Below, one piece after another: positions 44,411 to 54,019 of a stretch of DNA of 64,000 nt. The DNA is from Roseivirga pacifica (GTDB lineage Bacteria; Bacteroidota; Bacteroidia; Cytophagales; Cyclobacteriaceae). The stretch covers positions 1,619,501-1,683,500 of the forward strand of contig NZ_FOIR01000001.1 in assembly GCF_900111145.1 (NCBI RefSeq). The letters are read 5' to 3'. A program made the translations under genes and the position numbers. Positions within the stretch are counted from its first letter, which is position 1. The number at the start of each line of letters is the position of its first letter. A model generated the notes under the pieces. It saw nothing but the letters and a program-made list of their open reading frames with translations, had not been told where the DNA came from and made no database searches.

Positions 44411-46141
44411 ATGCTTCGCCCATTCGTTAGCCTAATCTTGTTGTTGATTGGGTTCAGTCTTTCTGCCCAAGCTCCCAATTTAGACTCTTTAAGACGGGTT
44501 GTATTACAAGCCGAATCGAACCGAGAGCGTGCCGATGCGCTGGCTCAATATGGTAATGCCCTTCCAAATTTCCGATCAGAAGAAGTCATGGGGCTTGCAG
44601 ACAGCGTTTTGTTGTTGGGTGAATCGGGCGCCTATTACCAAGCAACTAGCGATTTCCTAAAGGGGGTCAGTTACTTCAAATCGAGGAGCTTTCCCCTAGC
44701 AAAGAAGTATTTAAAGTTGAGTATAGCTGAACTGGAAGGGGAGAATGAGGATTTGTTTTTTCGAGCGAAGAATGTTTTGGGCCTTTCATATCTGTATGGT
44801 CAGGAAAACGATTCGGCCATATATGTATTTAACGATGTGTTGCAAACGGCACCTTCAAGCAATCTGCATGCAATGTACTCAGCAAACGGAAACATTGGCT
44901 TGGCTTATAAACGCATTGGTGAGTATGGAAAAGCCATTTACCATTTTCAAGAATCTCAAAAAGTAGACCCTGCTAATGAGTACGGAAACCTAAATACCAC
45001 AATGAATGTGAGTCTGATGTTTCTGGAAATGGGGCTGTTTGAAGATGCCCTTCGAAGCTTACGAGGGTCGGATGTTACTGGGTTTGAACCTCAGCCAATC
45101 AAATCTGCATATTATAACAACTTGGCGAGAGTTTTTTATGAGTTGAATCAACCCGATTCTGCTGAATACTATTGGAAGGCTTCCATTGCAATTAACAAGC
45201 AGATAAACCGTTTTGATGGTCTTTATTTTAATCAAATGACATTAGCTGAGAAGCTACTAGAGCGAGCAAACTTGGTAGAAGCGAAGGCTTACTTGGATAG
45301 TGCAAGCATGCAACTTTCTTATTTAAGACGCCCTGATGATAAGTTTCGCTATAATTTGATTTTAGGTACCTATTATTATCAGAATAACCAGCTTGACTCG
45401 GCTATTGCTCGTTTTAATGAGCACATAGAGAATACAGCATCGCCTCGTTTTTTGGGTTTAAGGGGTGATGTGTATTTATTGCTATCGCAAGCCTATGAAG
45501 AGAAGGGGGAAATAGCCAAGAGTAATGAATACCTAAAACAGCATAATGCTTTGGGTGAAAATATGAGGGAAAAGGAAAGGGAACGCTTTTTGGCAGAGGC
45601 AAAAGCTAACTATTTATTGGCCGTTAAGGAAGGTGATTTAGATGCTTCCAACCAGAAAATAGAGGTGTACACTATGCAGCGCATTTTACTGATTGTTGCT
45701 GTTTTTGTGCTGATAATTATTTTGTACATCTACTTTAGAAACTATAGAAAAACGGTCTCAGGGCTAGCGGTGCAAGCGGCTGAAAATGTAAATTTGAGCA
45801 AGCAAATTGAGAAGCAGAAAACCCAGATAATTGAGCTAAAGAGTAAGGCTATACTAGAGGCTGAGGAAATTGTAGCTGTAAAGTCAGACGGCAACTACTT
45901 GGAGTTTTACCTTAAGTCTAAAGATAAACCGGAAATAGACAGGAACAGACTAAAGAACGTATTGGAAGTATTGCCAGATTATTTCGTTCAAATTCATAGG
46001 TCTTATATCATCAATTTGAAAGAGGTTAGAATAAAATTCTCTGACAAAGTGGAAATGAAAAACGGGGAAGTGTTACCTGTTTCAAGAACCTATAAAGACA
46101 ACTTAAAAGATGCGCTATCCAAGTTTGGGTTAGGGGAATAA
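44411..46141 (+). CDS. Membrane-anchored TPR-LytTR regulator
   Basis: A 576-residue protein: signal peptide (about 1-20), periplasmic TPR-like helices (about 25-410), one TM (about 421-444), a short coiled-coil (about 450-480), and a C-terminal LytTR DNA-binding domain (about 483-574; EEIVAVKSDGNYLEFYL, VQIHRSYIINLKEV). There is no receiver or kinase domain, so it would link a periplasmic signal directly to DNA binding at the membrane. This design is known in Bacteroidota; the signal and targets here are unknown. Adjacent padR genes suggest a link but do not prove it. Confidence 0.88.
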   Translation: MLRPFVSLILLLIGFSLSAQAPNLDSLRRVVLQAESNRERADALAQYGNALPNFRSEEVMGLADSVLLLGESGAYYQATSDFLKGVSYFKSRSFPLAKKYLKLSIAELEGENEDLFFRAKNVLGLSYLYGQENDSAIYVFNDVLQTAPSSNLHAMYSANGNIGLAYKRIGEYGKAIYHFQESQKVDPANEYGNLNTTMNVSLMFLEMGLFEDALRSLRGSDVTGFEPQPIKSAYYNNLARVFYELNQPDSAEYYWKASIAINKQINRFDGLYFNQMTLAEKLLERANLVEAKAYLDSASMQLSYLRRPDDKFRYNLILGTYYYQNNQLDSAIARFNEHIENTASPRFLGLRGDVYLLLSQAYEEKGEIAKSNEYLKQHNALGENMREKERERFLAEAKANYLLAVKEGDLDASNQKIEVYTMQRILLIVAVFVLIIILYIYFRNYRKTVSGLAVQAAENVNLSKQIEKQKTQIIELKSKAILEAEEIVAVKSDGNYLEFYLKSKDKPEIDRNRLKNVLEVLPDYFVQIHRSYIINLKEVRIKFSDKVEMKNGEVLPVSRTYKDNLKDALSKFGLGE

Positions 46142-46145
46142 AAAA

Positions 46146-46166
46146 GCCGCAATTAAGCGGCTTCTC
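46146..46166 (+). terminator. Weak terminator of TPR-LytTR gene
   Basis: Stem GCCGC/GCGGC with a 6-nt loop followed by TTCTCT; the T-run is poor but the position right after the stop is right. Confidence 0.5.
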
Positions 46167-46177
46167 TATTATTCATT

Positions 46178-46219
46178 GTCTCAGGTCTAGCGTCTAATAT
46201 CTGACGTCTGATGTCTAAA
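46178..46219. repeat. Degenerate heptanucleotide tandem repeat at lipA 3' end
   Basis: Six consecutive 7-mers: GTCTCAG, GTCTAGC, GTCTAAT, ATCTGAC, GTCTGAT, GTCTAAA. The last includes the lipA stop codon (minus strand, 46215-46217). Confidence 0.65.
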
Positions 46220-47096
46220 CATGCACGTGTCTCTCGGCATGGTAAGAAGATCTAACCAATGGCCCCGACTCTACATACTTAATGCCTCTTTTCAGTCCTT
46301 CTTCTTTAAAGAATTCAAACTTATCTGGGTGAACGTATTCAATTACCTCGTGGTGGCGTTTGGTTGGCTGTAAGTACTGGCCAAGTGTAAGAATATCCAA
46401 ACCTACTTCAGCCAAATCGTCCATCAATTGGAAAACTTGATCATCCGTTTCACCAAGGCCAAGCATAGCACCAGATTTGGATCTTTTGCCGTACTCCTTT
46501 ATACGTTTTAGCTCTTCTAAACTTCTTGGGTATTTTGCTTGAGGACGTACCGGTCGGTACAATTCCTTTACTGTTTCTACATTGTGAGATACCACTTCTT
46601 GACCTGCGTCAATCATTCGGTAAAGTGCCTCCCAGTTTCCTTTTACATCTGGAATAAGCGTCTCTATAGTGGTTTCTGGGCTAAGTTGCTTGGTTTGTAC
46701 CACAGTTTGGTACCAGATCTCAGCACCTCTGTCTTTAAGCTCGTCACGATTTACCGATGTAATAACCGCATGCTTAACGCCCATTGTTTTTATAGCTTCT
46801 GCTACGCGTTTAGGCTCTTCTAAATCGTACTCTGGCGGACGGCCAGTAGCTACCGCACAGAAAGAACACGAACGTGTACAAACATTACCAAGAATCATAA
46901 AGGTGGCAGTACCTGCTCCCCAACATTCACCCATGTTTGGGCAGTTGCCACTTTCGCATATCGTATGAAGCTTATTTTTATCGACTAGTTTACGCACTTT
47001 GGCGTATTCTGGACCAACCGGTAGTTTAACTCTTAACCAGTTGGGCTTGCGTCTTTTATTTTCAGTTTCTTTCGAAACGACAGGTAGTTCTATCAT
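46215..47096 (-). CDS. lipA: Lipoyl synthase
   Basis: A 293-residue radical SAM enzyme that inserts two sulfurs into protein-bound octanoate to form lipoate, needed for GcvH and 2-oxo acid dehydrogenases. Both 4Fe-4S clusters are visible: auxiliary C47-x4-C52-x5-C58, radical SAM C73-x3-C77-x2-C80; the third auxiliary-cluster ligand, a Ser in the C-terminal RSSYHAE, is present. Length is normal. lipB is not adjacent. Functionally it supports the glycine cleavage system whose gcvP lies 8 kb upstream. Confidence 0.97.
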   Translation of the reverse strand: MIELPVVSKETENKRRKPNWLRVKLPVGPEYAKVRKLVDKNKLHTICESGNCPNMGECWGAGTATFMILGNVCTRSCSFCAVATGRPPEYDLEEPKRVAEAIKTMGVKHAVITSVNRDELKDRGAEIWYQTVVQTKQLSPETTIETLIPDVKGNWEALYRMIDAGQEVVSHNVETVKELYRPVRPQAKYPRSLEELKRIKEYGKRSKSGAMLGLGETDDQVFQLMDDLAEVGLDILTLGQYLQPTKRHHEVIEYVHPDKFEFFKEEGLKRGIKYVESGPLVRSSYHAERHVHV

Positions 47097-47162
47097 AGCT
47101 TTCTCCTCTGTCTAAGTAGAACACAAAGGTAAGGTAAAGGTTCCAAATAGCAGTGCTGCGGA

Positions 47163-47882
47163 CTATCTTCTTTTACCGAAGTAAATGGCTAGAAAGGCAG
47201 CGGTAAAAACACTCTGGTTATCGGCTAGTGGCAGAATGTTAATTTCTCGGGTGTAAGCGTCAACGGTAAAGCCAACTTCGAAGCCAAAAACCTTCTGTTT
47301 GGTAGAATTGGTTTCAAAGGTAAGTGAGGCTTTTGCGAAGCCACCCAAAACAAAGCTTGACTCTCCGATACCTCTAAAAGGCCCTGCTTTTCCACTTATA
47401 AAGCCAGGCGAATGTCCTTGATTGTTAGGGTCGTATTGTTCTTTTCTGGAGCCGCCTAATTCAACATAATAAGGAATTTCCATTCCTATAGATGGGCCAA
47501 CTGCAACTAAGCCCGAAATGCGAGCGCCTTGCTGTGGGGCTTTTCTAAAAAGAATCTTTTCCCGTCCATACATTGGCCTCAAGGCTACCAAATAATTTGA
47601 TTTTCCATAAACAAATGAACTTCCGGTAACAGTATTTACTCGGCTTTCTCTTGGGTGCTTAATGTTTACAGCTTCAAATGCAATGTGAGAAAGGTCTCTA
47701 GGGCCCAGCGTTTTTGAATGTCGGTAGAATATACCGCTAATTAGTCCTCCATTGGTGGCTTTTACAATTCCGAATACATTCTCTTTTTCGTATGCCTCAT
47801 CAACATCGTTGGGTGATCGTTGAGCATTCACGCTAAGCGTGGTTACAAAAAGGAGTAGGGCATAGAGAGCGAATTTGCGCAT
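47163..47882 (-). CDS. Secreted beta-rich protein, possible outer membrane protein
   Basis: A 239-residue protein with signal peptide (about 1-20, VNAQ). The mature part is rich in alternating strands and aromatic residues (FVYGKSNYLVALRPMYG, SFVLGGFAKASLTFETN, FTAAFLAIYFGKRR), with a C-terminal strand, which suggests a small outer membrane beta-barrel. I do not recognise a named family. It is a single gene between lipA and the divergent OsmC gene. Confidence 0.7.
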   Translation of the reverse strand: MRKFALYALLLFVTTLSVNAQRSPNDVDEAYEKENVFGIVKATNGGLISGIFYRHSKTLGPRDLSHIAFEAVNIKHPRESRVNTVTGSSFVYGKSNYLVALRPMYGREKILFRKAPQQGARISGLVAVGPSIGMEIPYYVELGGSRKEQYDPNNQGHSPGFISGKAGPFRGIGESSFVLGGFAKASLTFETNSTKQKVFGFEVGFTVDAYTREINILPLADNQSVFTAAFLAIYFGKRR

Positions 47883-47941
47883 AGAGTTTTGCTGCTATTT
47901 TCAAGGTCTCTAAATTAACGAAAAATTATTCTGCATAGTTT

Positions 47942-48346
47942 ATGATCACGATCAAATCGAAATATGAGGGCGGTTTAAGAACCACCATGGAGCACGTAAA
48001 GTCTGGAAACACCATGCAAACAGATGCTCCGGTAGATAATAACGGAAAGGGCGAAACTTTTTCGCCAACCGATACCGTGGCAGCAGCGTTGGGTAGCTGT
48101 ATGATGACCGTAATGGCGATAGATGGCGAAAAGAACGGCATCGACATGAGCGGAATGCGCCTTGAAGTTACCAAGGTAATGTCGGCCAGCCCGCGCAGAA
48201 TTTCTGCTTTAAAAGTGGATTTTTATTGGGATGGTTGTACTGCTTCTGAGGAAGATAGAGCCAAGTTGAAAGAGATTGGAAGAAACTGCCCGGTGGCGTT
48301 AAGTCTGTCGGAAAGCCTAAGACAGGAAATTACTTTCCATTTTTAA
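47942..48346 (+). CDS. OsmC family peroxiredoxin-like protein
   Basis: A 134-residue OsmC/Ohr-fold protein. The two conserved cysteines are C53 (ALGSCMMT) and C116 (GRNCPVA), which in the family reduce organic peroxides. ETFSPTDTVAAAL is a typical segment. It most resembles the YhfA/OsmC-like branch rather than Ohr; peroxide specificity is not certain. Cytosolic, monocistronic. Confidence 0.9.
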   Translation: MITIKSKYEGGLRTTMEHVKSGNTMQTDAPVDNNGKGETFSPTDTVAAALGSCMMTVMAIDGEKNGIDMSGMRLEVTKVMSASPRRISALKVDFYWDGCTASEEDRAKLKEIGRNCPVALSLSESLRQEITFHF

Positions 48347-48524
48347 AGAGCCTTATAGGTCTTAGATTACATCGGAAGAAAGCTATTTCTTTCCGCCACA
48401 AGCTGTGTCTTCACAGCGTCACAGAGTCGTTTGTGGAAGCTTGCTTTTACGGGCAGGGAGCGGTTGCAAAATATAAAACCCATCCCTCGAAATCTAGGTA
48501 AGTAGATTTACCGCTATTAATAAA
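48347..48524. other. Intergenic DNA before MITE
   Basis: No gene is supported. An imperfect inverted repeat CCACAA/TTGTGG (about 48398-48440) is the only structure seen. With the element at 48525-48679 it makes the gap of 337 nt between osmC and ettA. Confidence 0.4.
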
Positions 48525-48679
48525 AAAGAGGCTGTCTCAAAAGTTAACCACTTTCGTCATTCTCAGCCTGCCTGCCGCAGGCAGGCTTGACTGGGAATCT
48601 CATTCAGGCTTTAGACCTAGTTTAAAGAGATTCCCGATCGGTGTCGGGAATGACGCTTTGCTTTTGCGACAGCCTCTTT
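48525..48679. mobile_element. MITE/REP-like element with 19-bp terminal inverted repeats
   Basis: A 155-bp element. The ends AAAGAGGCTGTCTCAAAAG (48525-48543) and CTTTTGCGACAGCCTCTTT (48661-48679) are inverted copies matching at 18 of 19 positions. Inside are a 10-bp stem GCCTGCCTGC/GCAGGCAGGC and inverted pairs TGGGAATCT/AGATTCCC and CGTCATTC/GAATGACG. No transposase is encoded. GGCTGTC-type ends recall IS ends known from several families. No clear target duplication is seen. Confidence 0.75.
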
Positions 48680-48683
48680 AAAT

Positions 48684-50366
48684 TTAAGCCATTAGCTTTT
48701 TGTACTTTATTCGTTTAGGGCCTGAGTCACCTAATCTTTTCTTGCGATTTTCTTCATATTCAGAATATGAACCTTCGAACCAATACACTTGAGACTCTCC
48801 TTCAAAAGCCAGAATGTGCGTACAAATTCTATCGAGGAACCAACGGTCGTGAGAAATGATCACCGCACAACCACCAAAGTTTTCCAGTCCTTCTTCAAGC
48901 GCTCTCAGCGTATTTACATCCAAGTCGTTGGTAGGCTCATCCAGTAGGAGTAGGTTGGCACCTTGCTTTAAGGTGAGGGCTAAATGCACCCTGTTTCTCA
49001 TACCACCAGAAAGTTCGCTTACCTTTTTGCTTTGGTCGGTTCCGTTAAAGTTAAATCGGCTAACATAGGCACGAGAATTAATTTCCTTTCCGCCAAGGTT
49101 AATCAGTTCGTTGCCTTCGGAGATAACTTCCCATACTGTTTTGTTAGGGTCGAGCTTGGTGTGCTCTTGATCTACATAGGCAATGTCAACTGTTGGACCA
49201 ACCTCGAATGTTCCTGCATCTGGTTGTTCCTTACCGGTAATCATATTAAAGAGTGTGGTTTTACCAGCTCCGTTTGGCCCAATAATTCCCACAATACCAC
49301 CTTGAGGTAGTGAAAACTCAAGGTTTTCATACAAAAGCTTATCGCCAAATGCTTTCGAAACGCCTTTAGCTTCAATTACTTTCGCACCAAGTCGTTCGCC
49401 AGCCGGAATATATAGTTCCAGCTTTTCTTCTTTCTCCCTTGCTTCTTGTCCGACAAGTTTGTCATAAGCGCTCAAACGTGCTTTTGCTTTTGCCTGACGG
49501 CCTTTTGGCGACATGCGTACCCACTCAAGCTCGCGCTCCAAAGTTTTCTGTCTCTTCGATTCGCTTTTTTGCTCTTGTGCCAGACGCTTCTGCTTTTGGT
49601 CTAACCAAGAAGAGTAGTTGCCTTCCCAAGGAATACCCTCACCACGGTCTAGTTCCAAAATCCAGCCGGCTACATTGTCTAGGAAGTAACGGTCGTGTGT
49701 TACGGCAATTACGGTTCCTTTATATTGCTTAAGGTGTTGCTCAAGCCAATGCACTGATTCTGCATCTAAGTGGTTGGTCGGCTCATCCAGTAACAGTACA
49801 TCTGGCTCCTGAATAAGCAAGCGGCATAGGGCAACCCGTCTTTTTTCACCACCCGAAAGGTTTTTAATAATGGCGTCTGAAGGTGGGGTGCGTAGTGCGT
49901 CCATGGCGCGCTCTAGTCTAGAATCTAGCTCCCATGCATTTAGCTGGTCTAGCTTTTCCTGTACCTTACCTTGCTCCTCAATCAGCTTGTTCATAGCGTC
50001 TGGATCATCCAACACTGCAGGATCAGCGAATTTGAGGTTAATATCTTCGAATTTTTTTAGTAGTTCGGTTACTTCGCCAGCACCTTCTTCTACTACCTGT
50101 TTCACAGTTTTTTCAGGATCCAAATCTGGCTCTTGCTCTAGCATGCCTACGGTGTAACCAGGAGAGAAAACCACCTCGCCCTGATATTCTTTATCCATAC
50201 CAGCAATAATTCTCAGCAAGGAAGATTTACCAGCTCCGTTGAGCCCCAAAACGCCAATTTTGGCACCATAGAAGAAGGATAGGTATATGTTTTTTAGTAC
50301 TTGTTTATTAGGCGGGTAAATTTTATTCACCCCGGCCATAGAAAAAATGATCTTATTGTCGCTCAT
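48684..50366 (-). CDS. ettA: Energy-dependent translational throttle protein EttA
   Basis: A 560-residue ABC-F ATPase that binds the ribosomal E site and gates the first elongation step according to ATP/ADP level. Two ATPase domains: Walker [10 protein letters not shown] and GPNGAGKTT, signatures LSGGEKRR and LSGGMRNR, Walker [12 protein letters not shown] and [11 protein letters not shown]. An arm and P-site tether lie in between. The N-terminus ([22 protein letters not shown] split by family conservation) matches EttA rather than Uup. The MITE lies just past its stop. Confidence 0.95.
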   Translation of the reverse strand: MSDNKIIFSMAGVNKIYPPNKQVLKNIYLSFFYGAKIGVLGLNGAGKSSLLRIIAGMDKEYQGEVVFSPGYTVGMLEQEPDLDPEKTVKQVVEEGAGEVTELLKKFEDINLKFADPAVLDDPDAMNKLIEEQGKVQEKLDQLNAWELDSRLERAMDALRTPPSDAIIKNLSGGEKRRVALCRLLIQEPDVLLLDEPTNHLDAESVHWLEQHLKQYKGTVIAVTHDRYFLDNVAGWILELDRGEGIPWEGNYSSWLDQKQKRLAQEQKSESKRQKTLERELEWVRMSPKGRQAKAKARLSAYDKLVGQEAREKEEKLELYIPAGERLGAKVIEAKGVSKAFGDKLLYENLEFSLPQGGIVGIIGPNGAGKTTLFNMITGKEQPDAGTFEVGPTVDIAYVDQEHTKLDPNKTVWEVISEGNELINLGGKEINSRAYVSRFNFNGTDQSKKVSELSGGMRNRVHLALTLKQGANLLLLDEPTNDLDVNTLRALEEGLENFGGCAVIISHDRWFLDRICTHILAFEGESQVYWFEGSYSEYEENRKKRLGDSGPKRIKYKKLMA

Positions 50367-50460
50367 TTTGGGTGATTTTGCATCAAATATGGTAAAAATT
50401 ATGCTCGATGTGAGGCTAAAAAATTAGAATAACTAATTTCGGGCTTTAAACAAAGTACAC

Positions 50461-51705
50461 GTGGAATATTCGGAATTCGGTAGAGTTGAAGATGGTAAGC
50501 TAATAAGGAAGTCTTTTTTGGACTTTCCTGAACGAGTGATTGGTGAGGTAAAAGAAACCGAAGAAAAGACAGTTGCATACTTTCAGGAACGCTTTGCCGC
50601 CTTACAAAATGAGGTGGAGGAGATTAAAAAGAAGGTAGAAGAAAACGCTAATAAGGGTTCTTTTATGACAAAGGTGAAGCACTTGCTTGATACTTTGCCA
50701 GAGCATGATGGTTTAGGGGCTTATGAAACCTTGCACGAAACGCTAGACAAGCTTTACAAAGAACTTGATGCCTACATTACTGCCAATCGTCATAAAAATC
50801 TTCAGATAAAAACTGCTTTACTGGATGAGTTGAAGCCAATTGCTGAAAGTAAGGAGTGGAAGTCTGCTTCTGCAGCTGTAAAGGAAATTCAGCAAAAGTG
50901 GATTAAAACCGGGGCTGTAGCGGAGGAACATAAGGAGGCCATTGAAGAGAATTTCAAGGCAATTATTGATGACTTTTATGCTAAGCGAGCCGAGTTTTAT
51001 GCCGACTTGGAGCAAATGATGGAAGAAAAAGAGAAGGACTTTAATGACTTTCTCCAAAATGCTGAAAAGAAACTTTCTGCACTAAAAGACACTAGTGCCA
51101 TTAAGCAATCTATTTCTCAGCTTACAGAGGAGTGGAAATCGCTGGGTAAAGTAAAGCCAAAAAGGCACAATGAACTTTGGGAAGAGTTTCAAGGAATTAT
51201 TAAAAAATCACTTGGTGCGGCTAAAAAGGTTGAGAAGAAAAAGAAGGCCGTTTCCAAAGGCGACTCATTGAAAAAGAAACAAGCAATTGTTGACCAACTG
51301 AAAGAAGCCAATAAATCAATGGTGCCAACCGTTGACCTAAAAGAATTGAAGCATGCTTGGAAGTTGGCGGGTAAAGCACCTGCCGATTTGAACGAAGAAT
51401 ACTTGTTCCATTCGGCAATGGTTTCTGAGAAGAGCTTTATGGCTGGCTTGGTAGAAAAGAAAGCAAAAAAGGGAAGTTCTGAAACCGATTTGATCAAGTT
51501 GCAGTTGAAGGTGTGTCGCGACTTATTGGAGCGAGACAAAAGGGAGCTTTTGAATTTTCAAGAGAACCTTGGTAAGTTCAATACGTCTAAGGGTTTAGAC
51601 AGTTTGTTGGACAAGAAATTGCAACAGCAAGAGCGAAAAGTAAAAGTGAAAGAGGCGATTTTAAGTCAAATTCGAGAAGCGAATAGGTCAGAAACCGCCA
51701 AATAA
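50461..51705 (+). CDS. DUF349 domain protein
   Basis: A 414-residue, strongly helical, Lys/Glu-rich cytosolic protein. It has several DUF349-type units (for example EWKSASAAVKEIQQKWIKTG, EWKSLGKVKPKRHNELWEEF). The start is GTG at 50461. DUF349 proteins have been linked to RNA or recombination functions in other bacteria, but no role is established here. It is divergent from ettA. Confidence 0.8.
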   Translation: MEYSEFGRVEDGKLIRKSFLDFPERVIGEVKETEEKTVAYFQERFAALQNEVEEIKKKVEENANKGSFMTKVKHLLDTLPEHDGLGAYETLHETLDKLYKELDAYITANRHKNLQIKTALLDELKPIAESKEWKSASAAVKEIQQKWIKTGAVAEEHKEAIEENFKAIIDDFYAKRAEFYADLEQMMEEKEKDFNDFLQNAEKKLSALKDTSAIKQSISQLTEEWKSLGKVKPKRHNELWEEFQGIIKKSLGAAKKVEKKKKAVSKGDSLKKKQAIVDQLKEANKSMVPTVDLKELKHAWKLAGKAPADLNEEYLFHSAMVSEKSFMAGLVEKKAKKGSSETDLIKLQLKVCRDLLERDKRELLNFQENLGKFNTSKGLDSLLDKKLQQQERKVKVKEAILSQIREANRSETAK

Positions 51706-51808
51706 GCCTGTAAAGGGCTATTTTATTATATAAAAATAAATGCGTGTATCTATTTGAATATTAATGATTTATTGTATTCTTTTGCACGCCTGTTAAAAGA
51801 GAAGAGAA

Positions 51809-52030
51809 ATGTATTGGACATTAGAATTAGCGTCATATTTAGAAGATGCCCCATGGCCGGCAACTAAAGATGAATTGATTGATTTCTCGATACGTTCGGG
51901 TGCTCCCCTAGAGGTGGTAGAGAACCTGCAGGAGCTGGAAGATGACGGACAACCATACGAGAATATTGAAGAAATTTGGCCAGACTATCCGACTAAAGAA
52001 GATTTCTTCTTTAACGAAGACGAATATTAA
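51809..52030 (+). CDS. DUF2795 family small acidic protein
   Basis: A 73-residue acidic protein: MYWTLELASYLEDAPWPATKDELIDFSIRSGAP matches, in pieces, the DUF2795 pattern (LEDAPWPATKDELI) conserved in Bacteroidota, ending in an acidic tail. It is cytosolic; function unknown. A possible promoter TTG-N20-TTCTTTTG lies at 51754-51784, and a terminator follows its stop. Confidence 0.82.
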   Translation: MYWTLELASYLEDAPWPATKDELIDFSIRSGAPLEVVENLQELEDDGQPYENIEEIWPDYPTKEDFFFNEDEY

Positions 52031-52032
52031 AG

Positions 52033-52061
52033 AAAGCCTCCTAGTGAGGCTTTTTCTTTTT
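52033..52061 (+). terminator. Terminator of DUF2795 gene
   Basis: Stem AAAGCCTC/GAGGCTTT with 5-nt loop and a T-run. Confidence 0.85.
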
Positions 52062-52265
52062 TAGAATAAATTTAAATACTTACCGTATAACTTACGTCAT
52101 TGTGTCTATTCGACACTTTGGTCTAATATCCGCACCGCTGTTATACGATAATCGGCACTTGACCCAATAGTTCTGGGGATTATTTAATATGTTTCCTTAT
52201 ATTTCTAAACTATCCTAAACGCGCAGGATAGAAGAATTACTATTGAAATCCATAAAATAATCTCA

Positions 52266-54017
52266 ATGAACTTAAACCTAAAAGCAAAGCAGGAGCAAAC
52301 GTTTGATGCTATTGTGGTAGGTTCAGGAATCAGTGGGGGTTGGGCTGCTAAAGAACTTAGTGAAAACGGCCTAAAAACGCTGGTACTGGAACGCGGTCGT
52401 AAGATCGAACACATTAAAGACTATCATACGGCAACAATGGACACTTGGGACTTGCCAAACCGAGGCAGAACACCAAGAGACGTAATTGAAAAGGATTACC
52501 CTAAACAAAACAGAACTGGGTACACCACTGCTGAGGCTCACCGTCATTTCTTTGTAAAAGATAGCGAGCACCCTTATCAAGAAGATTCCCGTTTCGACTG
52601 GATGAGAGGTTACCACCTTGGTGGTCGCTCTATCACTTGGGGACGTCAGTCTTACCGTCTTAGCGACATCGACTTTGAATCAAACCTAAAAGAAGGTATT
52701 GCGGTTGATTGGCCGGTACGATACAAGGACATTAAACCATGGTACGATAAAGTTGAAAGGTTCATTGGTGTTTCTGGTGAAAATAGAGGCTTTAAGCAGC
52801 TGCCTGATGGTCAGTTTCTTCCGCCAATGGAGTTGAACTGTGTTGAGCAAGACTTCCGTAAAGCAGTTGAAAGCAAATGGAATAATAGGTGGGTTACAGT
52901 TGGAAGAACTGCACACTTAACGCAACCATTAAATGTTGGTAACCCTAACCACCCTAACCAAGGTGGTCGTAGCCAGTGTATGATGAGAGATAGATGTATG
53001 AGAGGCTGCCCTTATGGAGGTTACTTTTCAAGTTTATCATCAACTCTTCCTGCTGGTTTGGCTTCAGGAAACCTTACAATTAAAACAGACTCAATCGTTC
53101 ATGAAATTATGTACGATGATAGCACCGGCAAAGCAACAGGTGTTAGAGTAATTGATCAAAATACTAAGGAGTCTAAGGAGTATTACGCTAAAGTGATTTT
53201 CCTTTGTGCTTCGGCTATCGCATCTGCTGGTATCATGCTGATGTCGAAAAGTGATCGTTTCCCTAACGGTTTGGGTAACGACAGTGGCGAGCTTGGCCAC
53301 AACATAATGGATCACCACTTGGGCGTGGGAGCTGGCTCTAGGGTTGAAGGCTATGAAGACAAGTATTACAAAGGAAGAAGAGCGAATGGTATTTATATCC
53401 CTCGTTTCAGAAACTTAGGTGGTTCTTCTAATATGCCAAACTTTAAGCGTGGTTATGGTTACCAAGGTAGTGCTTCCCGCGAAGGATGGGGTAGAAATAT
53501 TGCCGAAATGAGAGCGGGTAGAGTTGGTGGAAACATCAAAGATGCTTTGATGGAGCCAGGAGGCTGGACCATGGGCTTTATGGGCTTTGGAGAAACGCTT
53601 CCGCAGCATAAAAACCACATGTACTTAGATCATGATAACCTAGATGCATGGGGACTTCCGCAAATGAGGTTTGATGCTGGGCATTTCCATGATAATGAGT
53701 ATGAAATGCGTAAGGATATGGCGGCTTCCGCAGCAGAAATGCTTGAAGCAGCTGGTTTCAAAAACGTTTATACTTACGATAATGGGCCTAACATGGGACT
53801 TGGTATTCACGAAATGGGTACTGCCCGTATGGGACACGACCCTAAAACTTCGGTACTGAACAAGTGGAACCAGGTACACGCTGTTAAAAACGTGTTTGTA
53901 ACTGATGGTTCGTTCATGACTTCAGCAGCTTGCCATAACCCATCACTAGGTTATATGGCATTCTCTGCAAGAGCAGCGAACTACGCAGCAGATCAATTGA
54001 AAAAGAACAATCTATAA
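52266..54017 (+). CDS. GMC family FAD oxidoreductase (glycoside 3-dehydrogenase-like)
   Basis: A 583-residue flavoprotein. FAD-binding fold at the N-terminus (AIVVGSGISGGWAAKEL) and the GMC C-terminal block (GTARMGHDPKTSVLN, VTDGSFMTSAACHNPSLGYMA) with catalytic H in ACHNPS. It has no signal of its own; the next gene, 2 nt away, encodes a gluconate 2-dehydrogenase subunit 3-type partner with a Tat-like leader, so the pair is probably exported together. Such pairs oxidise sugars, including glucoside 3-dehydrogenases that make 3-keto glycosides. The DUF1080 genes downstream favour this; the substrate is inferred. Confidence 0.88.
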   Translation: MNLNLKAKQEQTFDAIVVGSGISGGWAAKELSENGLKTLVLERGRKIEHIKDYHTATMDTWDLPNRGRTPRDVIEKDYPKQNRTGYTTAEAHRHFFVKDSEHPYQEDSRFDWMRGYHLGGRSITWGRQSYRLSDIDFESNLKEGIAVDWPVRYKDIKPWYDKVERFIGVSGENRGFKQLPDGQFLPPMELNCVEQDFRKAVESKWNNRWVTVGRTAHLTQPLNVGNPNHPNQGGRSQCMMRDRCMRGCPYGGYFSSLSSTLPAGLASGNLTIKTDSIVHEIMYDDSTGKATGVRVIDQNTKESKEYYAKVIFLCASAIASAGIMLMSKSDRFPNGLGNDSGELGHNIMDHHLGVGAGSRVEGYEDKYYKGRRANGIYIPRFRNLGGSSNMPNFKRGYGYQGSASREGWGRNIAEMRAGRVGGNIKDALMEPGGWTMGFMGFGETLPQHKNHMYLDHDNLDAWGLPQMRFDAGHFHDNEYEMRKDMAASAAEMLEAAGFKNVYTYDNGPNMGLGIHEMGTARMGHDPKTSVLNKWNQVHAVKNVFVTDGSFMTSAACHNPSLGYMAFSARAANYAADQLKKNNL

Positions 54018-54019
54018 TT

